A stretch of 64,000 nucleotides of DNA, taken from positions 124,001-188,000 of the forward strand of contig JAMOWA010000059.1 of the NCBI GenBank assembly GCA_027061805.1. The letters run 5' to 3'. This document shows, piece by piece, positions 59,536 to 64,000 of this stretch; within the stretch, counting starts at the first letter, position 1; each line of letters starts with the position of its first letter. The notes beneath the pieces are model-generated. The model ran no database searches and was not told where the DNA came from. It was given only the letters and a program-made list of their open reading frames with translations. The stretch is from Thermoanaerobaculia bacterium (GTDB lineage Bacteria > Acidobacteriota > Thermoanaerobaculia > Thermoanaerobaculales > Sulfomarinibacteraceae). A program made the position numbers and the translations under genes.

Positions 59536-59671
59536 CCCCCGACCCCGCGAGGCGGGGCCCCGCGCGGCCCGGCGATGCCACGGGGGCAGGGGGCCGGGGG
59601 AGAGCGGGCTGGATTCACCGGGGGGCCGGGGTTGATCTGGACACGCGGTGGCGGGCACCCCGACGGGACGG

Positions 59672-59677
59672 TACAAT
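59672..59677 (+). promoter_or_regulatory. -10 element of the tryptophanase gene
   Basis: TACAAT, 41 bases upstream of the ATG. No convincing -35 is seen. No short Trp-containing leader ORF of the tnaC type is visible in the leader. Confidence 0.4.
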
Positions 59678-59718
59678 CCCGGCGCACGGCCGGCAGGTCC
59701 GGCCTGGAGGGAGGACCC

Positions 59719-61092
59719 ATGAAGCACGGACCGGAGCCCTGGCGTGTCAAGGTGGTGGAGCCCATTTCCCTGCCCGACCGCGACACGCGGCGCCGCCGCC
59801 TGGAGGAGGCGGGCTACAACGTCTTCGCCATCCCGGCCGCCGACGTCTACATCGATCTCCTCACGGACTCCGGAACCTCGGCCATGTCGCAGGACCAGTG
59901 GGCGGGGCTCATGGTGGGCGACGAGTCCTATGCGGGGGCCCGCAACTTCTTCAACTTCCAGGAGACGGTCCAGGAGATCACGGGCTTCCCCTTCGTGATC
60001 CCGACGCATCAGGGGCGTGTGGCCGAGAACCTGCTGTTCACCACCCTGGTCAGGCCCGGGATGAAGGTCCCCTCCAACAACCACTTCGATACCACCCGAG
60101 CCAACATCGAGGTCCACGGGGGCGAGGCGGTGGACCTGGTCATCGCCGAGGGGCGGGACCCGGACTCCGAGCACCCCTTCAAGGGCGACATCGACCTGGA
60201 CCGGCTGGACGCCTTCCTGGCCGAGCACGGCCGCGAGGCGGTGCCCGTGGCCATGCTGACGGTCACCAACAACTCCGGGGGCGGCCAGCCCGTGAGCCTG
60301 GCCAACATCCGCGGCATGGGCGAGGTGTGCCGCAGGCACGGCGTGCCCTTCTTCCTGGACGCCTGCCGTTTCGCCGAGAACGCCTGGTTCATCAAGCAGC
60401 GGGAGCCCGGGCAGGGGCACCGGTCCGTCCGGGAGATCGTGGGCGACATGTTCGCCGCGGCCGACGGCTGCACCATGAGCGCCAAGAAGGACGGGCTGGC
60501 CAACATCGGCGGCTTCATCGCCATGCGGGACCAGGGGCTCTTCGATCAGCTGAAGAACATGCTGATCCTCATCGAGGGCTTCCCCACCTACGGCGGCCTC
60601 GCGGGGCGGGACCTGGAGGCGGTGGCGCGGGGGCTCCGGGAGGTGCTCGATGAGCGCTATCTGGAGTTCAGGATCGGCCAGGTCCAGGCCTTCTGGGAGC
60701 GCCTGGACAGGGCGGGCGTGCCCATGATCCGTCCCGCCGGGGGACACGCGGTCTACCTGGACGCGAGACGCTTCCTGCCCCACATCCCCCAGGAGGCCTT
60801 CCCCGCCCAGGCGCTCACGGTGGCGCTGTACCTGGAGGGGGCGATCCGGGGGGTGGAGATCGGGGGCGTGATGTTCGGGTCCACGGATCCCGCAACCGGC
60901 GAGGTGCGGTGGCCCGAGCTGGAGCTCGTGCGCCTGGCCATTCCCCGGAGGGTGTACACCAACACCCACCTGGAGTACGTGGCGGAGGTCATCGAGGGAC
61001 TCCACCGGAACACCGCGGCCATCGGAGGTCTCAGGATGGTCTACGCCGCACCGGTGCTGCGCCACTTCACGGCCCGTTTCGAGCCGCTCTGA
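59719..61092 (+). CDS. tnaA: tryptophanase (beta-eliminating lyase)
   Basis: A 457-residue PLP enzyme that splits tryptophan into indole, pyruvate and ammonia. Family segments are YIDLLTDSGTSAMSQDQWAG, IPTHQGRVAENLLF, FFLDACRFAENAWFIKQRE and the PLP lysine Lys257 in MSAKKDG. PAGGHAVYLDARRFLPHIP and the C-terminal VLRHFTARFEPL match tryptophanases better than tyrosine phenol-lyases. GGAGGGAGGACCC precedes the ATG. It stands alone behind a repeat-rich spacer; a sodium symporter that could import tryptophan lies 8 kb upstream. Confidence 0.9.
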   Translation: MKHGPEPWRVKVVEPISLPDRDTRRRRLEEAGYNVFAIPAADVYIDLLTDSGTSAMSQDQWAGLMVGDESYAGARNFFNFQETVQEITGFPFVIPTHQGRVAENLLFTTLVRPGMKVPSNNHFDTTRANIEVHGGEAVDLVIAEGRDPDSEHPFKGDIDLDRLDAFLAEHGREAVPVAMLTVTNNSGGGQPVSLANIRGMGEVCRRHGVPFFLDACRFAENAWFIKQREPGQGHRSVREIVGDMFAAADGCTMSAKKDGLANIGGFIAMRDQGLFDQLKNMLILIEGFPTYGGLAGRDLEAVARGLREVLDERYLEFRIGQVQAFWERLDRAGVPMIRPAGGHAVYLDARRFLPHIPQEAFPAQALTVALYLEGAIRGVEIGGVMFGSTDPATGEVRWPELELVRLAIPRRVYTNTHLEYVAEVIEGLHRNTAAIGGLRMVYAAPVLRHFTARFEPL

Positions 61093-61127
61093 TCCCTGCG
61101 GCGCACGCCCCCGCCAGCCGCGGGTGA

Positions 61128-61156
61128 TTGACCACCGGCGGCAGAGGCGGTAACCT
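61128..61156 (+). promoter_or_regulatory. sigma-70-type promoter
   Basis: TTGACC, a 17-base spacer and TAACCT, with a leader of about 20 bases to the GTG of the next gene. Confidence 0.55.
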
Positions 61157-61183
61157 TTGATTCAGCCGGAGGATGGAGAGCGT

Positions 61184-61870
61184 GTGGTTCTGACGGGTTA
61201 CAACACCGACATCGATTTCGGGGGGATGACGTACCACGTCCAGACGGAGGACAAGGGACGGAACAACCCGGTCATCGAATCACTGGTGTACGCCAACGGC
61301 GAGATCCTGTACTCGCGCAGGACGCCCTACAAGGATCTCCTGGCCGAAGGTGTGGACGCCAAGGCGCTCGCCAACCTCATGGACCGCCAGCACCGGACCA
61401 TCGTCGAGGCGATCCGGCGGGGACGTCTGGAGGTGCTCTCGGCCCAGCCCGAGGTGGACGAGGCCGACGACACCGCCGTCTCCGCCTCCGGGCCTCCGGC
61501 GGGGAGCGCTCCCGAGCGGACCCTGGACGAGGTCATCCTGGAGTACCTCGAGGCACAGAAGGAGCAGGCCCACCTGGTCCTGCGGTCCCAGGGCGACGAG
61601 GACTTCGTGTACGGCACGAGCTCCAGCGTCAGGATCGTCGCCCTCAACTCGAGCACGGGCGAACCCGTCTCCGACGTGCGGGTGGCCGTCCTCTTCAAGT
61701 CCACGGCCGAGCCGCGCCGCCTGGTCCTGGGCGAGGGCACCACGGGGAGCGACGGCACGTTCACCATCGAGATCAACGTGCCCCGCTTCAACGGTGGGAC
61801 GGCGGCGGTGGTGGTCACCGCGGAGAGCTCCCTGGGACAGTCCGAGATGAAGCACCTGGTGCACCGCTAG
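61184..61870 (+). CDS. conserved protein of unknown function with C-terminal Ig-like domain
   Basis: A 228-residue protein. The N-terminal module (YNTDIDFGGMTYHVQTEDKG followed by SLVYANGEILYSRRTPY) looks like a small conserved beta domain seen in proteins of Acidobacteriota and myxobacteria, to my recollection and without a named function. A low-complexity linker (about residues 85-120) and helix lead to a C-terminal transthyretin/Ig-like domain (VRIVALNSSTGEPVSDVRVAV to the end). There is no signal peptide. GGATGGAGAGC before this GTG decides it over a TTG 27 bases upstream that overlaps the promoter. Confidence 0.75.
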   Translation: MVLTGYNTDIDFGGMTYHVQTEDKGRNNPVIESLVYANGEILYSRRTPYKDLLAEGVDAKALANLMDRQHRTIVEAIRRGRLEVLSAQPEVDEADDTAVSASGPPAGSAPERTLDEVILEYLEAQKEQAHLVLRSQGDEDFVYGTSSSVRIVALNSSTGEPVSDVRVAVLFKSTAEPRRLVLGEGTTGSDGTFTIEINVPRFNGGTAAVVVTAESSLGQSEMKHLVHR

Positions 61871-61937
61871 CCCGGAGCATCCAGGGGTTCGCACGGCGTG
61901 GTGGGAAACCCCACAGGTGGTCCGGGCAGGGCGGGTG

Positions 61938-61966
61938 TTGCGCGCCGCCGGGTTTTTCCGTATACT
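61938..61966 (+). promoter_or_regulatory. promoter of the tRNA-Lys, tRNA-Leu and probably tig unit
   Basis: TTGCGC, a 17-base spacer and TATACT, the best -10 among complete promoters here, 13 bases before tRNA-Lys. G plus C in the discriminator suggests growth-rate control, as for many stable RNA promoters. Confidence 0.6.
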
Positions 61967-61979
61967 GGCCGCCGCGGGT

Positions 61980-62055
61980 GGGCCGTTAGCTCAATTGGCA
62001 GAGCAAGGGACTCTTAATCCCTAGGTTGGAGGTTCGATTCCTCCACGGCTCACCA
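61980..62055 (+). tRNA. tRNA-Lys (anticodon CTT)
   Basis: A 76-base cloverleaf: acceptor GGGCCGT/ACGGCTC with one G-T pair, D arm GCTCAATTGGCAGAGC, anticodon loop CTCTTAA, T loop TTCGATT and encoded CCA. Confidence 0.97.
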
Positions 62056-62072
62056 TCACGTTCTCTTTCGCT

Positions 62073-62157
62073 GCGAAAGTGGCGGAACTGGTAGACGCGC
62101 GAGACTTAGGATCTCGTGGGGACACCCGTGGGGGTTCGAGTCCCCCCTTTCGCACCA
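62073..62157 (+). tRNA. tRNA-Leu (anticodon TAG)
   Basis: An 85-base class II tRNA: acceptor GCGAAAG/CTTTCGC, anticodon stem CGAGA/TCTCG around CTTAGGA, a long variable arm (TGGGGACACCCGT), T loop TTCGAGT and encoded CCA. The last ten bases plus G are repeated directly afterwards. Confidence 0.97.
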
Positions 62158-62182
62158 GTTCGCACCAGCCGGAGTGCCATCC

Positions 62183-63460
62183 ATGCCCTACAAGCTCAAC
62201 CGTCGTCCCGACCACACCGTCGAGGTGGAGGCCCATCTGGACCCCGAGGTGGTCGAAGCCGAACGTCAGAAGATCCTGAAGGCCTACCGGAACAGGGCCC
62301 GCATCCCGGGGTTCCGTCCGGGCAAGGCGCCGCTGTCGCTCGTCCGGACCCACTTCGCGGCGGAGGTGGAGGACGACCTCATGGAGGAGCTGTCACGGCG
62401 GGCCTGGGCCGAGGTGATGGAGGGCGAGGAGGCTCTGGAGCCCCTCACGCCCTTCCGGGTGTCGGAGACCCGGGTGGACGAGGACGGGACCTTCCACATC
62501 AGCGGCGACCTGGAGGTCCGGCCGGACTTCGAGCTCAAGGATCCCTCCGAGCTCGACCTCCCGGAGATCCCGGTGGAGGTCACCGAGGAGGACGTGGACG
62601 AGGAGATCGAGAAGATCCTCGCCGAGCATGCCGCCTGGGAGCCCGCCGACGACACGCCGGCGGAGGACGGCATGCTCGTGGAGCTGGACATCCACGGTGA
62701 GCCCGAGGAGGGCGAACCTTTCGACAGCGAGGGCGTCCGGTTCGTCCTGGGCGAGGAGGGGGTCTTCCCGGAGATCCAGGAGGCGCTCCAGGGCGCGAAG
62801 GCGGGGGACGAGCGCACGGCGGAACGCCGCTTTCCCGATGACCACGCCGACGAGGCCATGGCGGGGAAGAAGGTGGTCTACACCCTCAAGGTCGGCGCCA
62901 TCAAGCGCCGGGTGCTCCCCGAGCTCGACGAGGAGTTCGTCAGGGGCCTGGGCTTCGACGACGTGGACGCGCTGAGGGCCCGGGTACGGGAGGTCCTGGA
63001 GCGGACGAAGCACAAGGAACGGCGGGACCGCTGGCGGCGGGCCCTGCTCGACCAGCTGGAGGAGGGCCTGGACGCCAACCAGCTCCCCTCCGCCCTGGTC
63101 CAGGCGGGCCTCAAGGAGGACCTGGAGCGCTACGCCTACATGCTGGCCATGCAGGGGAAGAACCCCACCGAGGAGGAGATCGACTGGCAGGAGGTCTCGG
63201 CCCGCATGGAGCCCGAGGTCCGCAAGCGCGTCCTGGACAGCCTGGTCCTCGAGCAGCTGGCCCGCGAGTGGGAGATCGGCGTGCCCGAGGACGAGGTGGA
63301 GGCCTACGTGGAGGGCGATGCCCGCCAGAAGGGGCTCCCGCCCGCGGAGCACCGGGCCAACCTGGAGAAGGAGGGCCGCCTGGACGAGATCCGGCACGCG
63401 GCCCGTGTCGCCGCCACGGTGGACGAGCTGATCCGCCGGGCCGGCGGGGAGGTGGAGTGA
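62183..63460 (+). CDS. tig: trigger factor
   Basis: A 425-residue ribosome-bound chaperone. The ribosome-docking signature [12 protein letters not shown] lies near residue 45 in the N-terminal domain, an FKBP-like domain occupies about residues 150-245 ([13 protein letters not shown] and onward), and a helical C-terminal chaperone domain completes it. Length is normal (E. coli 432). CCGGAGTGCC supplies the ribosome site. It follows two tRNA genes with no separate promoter seen and overlaps clpP, the common tig-clpP order. Confidence 0.96.
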   Translation: MPYKLNRRPDHTVEVEAHLDPEVVEAERQKILKAYRNRARIPGFRPGKAPLSLVRTHFAAEVEDDLMEELSRRAWAEVMEGEEALEPLTPFRVSETRVDEDGTFHISGDLEVRPDFELKDPSELDLPEIPVEVTEEDVDEEIEKILAEHAAWEPADDTPAEDGMLVELDIHGEPEEGEPFDSEGVRFVLGEEGVFPEIQEALQGAKAGDERTAERRFPDDHADEAMAGKKVVYTLKVGAIKRRVLPELDEEFVRGLGFDDVDALRARVREVLERTKHKERRDRWRRALLDQLEEGLDANQLPSALVQAGLKEDLERYAYMLAMQGKNPTEEEIDWQEVSARMEPEVRKRVLDSLVLEQLAREWEIGVPEDEVEAYVEGDARQKGLPPAEHRANLEKEGRLDEIRHAARVAATVDELIRRAGGEVE

Positions 63461-64000
63461 TGCTGGTACCCGTCGTCGTGGAGCAGACCAGCCGCGGTGA
63501 GAGGGCGTACGACATCTTCTCGCGGCTCCTGAAGGACAACGTGATCTTCCTGGGGTCCGCAGTGGACGACCAGGTGGCGTCCCTGGTGATCGCCCAGCTC
63601 CTCTTCCTGGAGGCGGAGAACCCCGAGAAGGACATCTTCCTCTACATCAACTCGCCGGGAGGCTCCATCACGGCGGGTCTGGCCATCTACGACACCATGC
63701 AGTACGTGAAGCCCGACGTGTGCACCATCTGCATGGGGCAGGCCGCCTCCATGGGAGCGGTCCTCCTGGCGGGTGGCGCCGCGGGGAAGCGGTACGCGCT
63801 GCCCCATGCCCGCGTCCTGCTCCACCAGCCGCTGATGTACGGCCTCCAGGGCCAGGCCACCGACATCGACATCCACGCCAAGGACCTCATGCGCCTCAGG
63901 GAGCGGCTCAACGCTATCCTCTCGAAGCACACGGGTCAGCCCGAGGACAAGATCCACGCGGACACCGAGCGGGACTTCATCCTGGAGGCCGAGGCCGCCA
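63460..64000 (+). CDS. clpP: ATP-dependent Clp protease proteolytic subunit (3' end beyond window)
   Basis: The first 180 residues of ClpP, which forms the double-ring chamber used with ClpX or ClpA. Catalytic Ser97 is in [11 protein letters not shown] and His122 in [23 protein letters not shown] is the oxyanion segment. The catalytic Asp lies in the [12 protein letters not shown] stretch near the edge. The ATG shares one base with the tig stop. clpX would be expected next but is outside the window. Confidence 0.96.
   Translation, partial: MLVPVVVEQTSRGERAYDIFSRLLKDNVIFLGSAVDDQVASLVIAQLLFLEAENPEKDIFLYINSPGGSITAGLAIYDTMQYVKPDVCTICMGQAASMGAVLLAGGAAGKRYALPHARVLLHQPLMYGLQGQATDIDIHAKDLMRLRERLNAILSKHTGQPEDKIHADTERDFILEAEAA

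Noticed and set aside
59461-59540. A frame across the hexamer repeat encoding alternating Thr-Val then Ala-Val, fused upstream of tryptophanase.
   Set aside because: It is a translation of simple-sequence DNA; the ribosome site and protein homology fix the tryptophanase start downstream.
59678-59718. A tnaC-like leader peptide before tryptophanase.
   Set aside because: No short frame with a Trp codon and ribosome site is present in the leader.

Overview
The window is about 64 kb of GC-rich bacterial chromosome carrying the replication origin, with only a light accessory load. No 16S gene is present, so the host can only be guessed. High GC, a Gram-negative type GyrB with the long insertion, an MglA-type GTPase, a bactofilin, an N-terminally hydrophobic ATP synthase b subunit and secreted proteins of a style common in Acidobacteriota suggest an acidobacterium-like Gram-negative (inference, moderate to low confidence). 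The promoters I can read follow one pattern: TTGAC or TTGCG, 17 bases, then TAnnnT.

Left part (1-26 kb): an MglA GTPase-GAF-histidine-kinase-like fusion cut by the left edge; secreted and membrane proteins of unknown function; a glycosyltransferase; a minus-strand cluster (mpl, fabH, pgpA, crotonase); a DUF1573 protein; the overlapping run mtnA-tsaD-lepA-lepB; a minus-strand pyrK-pyrD-pyrF operon; a degenerate phosphodiesterase-like membrane protein; polA; and pdxS-pdxT with a possible small ORF behind it.

Origin region (26-50 kb): dnaA, dnaN, recF, gyrB, gyrA and a CPBP-type membrane protein run leftward. rpmH, rnpA, yidD, yidC, jag, mnmE, mnmG, rsmG, parA, parB, a bactofilin and the ATP synthase genes b', b, delta, alpha, gamma, beta, epsilon run rightward. 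This is the classic bacterial oriC neighbourhood. The dnaA-dnaN gap holds degenerate DnaA boxes and a nested inverted repeat. Two parS sites lie in mnmG and over the parA start codon. rpmH sits out of frame inside a long rnpA frame, with only four bases between the two start codons, as described in Thermus. The ATP synthase a and c subunit genes are absent.

Right part (50-64 kb): a sodium-coupled amino-acid transporter; tRNA-Pro; lexA and cutA, both apparently leaderless, with a MITE-like element between them; a secreted cyclophilin; an RsbW-like kinase and STAS pair; a polyprenyl synthase overlapping a second degenerate phosphodiesterase-like protein; an ECF sigma and anti-sigma pair with a YwlE-like phosphatase; a repeat-filled spacer; tryptophanase; a conserved protein of unknown function; tRNA-Lys and tRNA-Leu; tig; and the start of clpP.

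Most of the window is housekeeping. The points I would look at first are the GTPase-kinase fusion with Ala in place of the phosphoacceptor His, the rpmH/rnpA/yidD stack of overlapping frames, the leaderless lexA and cutA promoters, the 171-bp inverted-repeat element, and two phosphatase-superfamily paralogues that appear to have lost their metal ligands.
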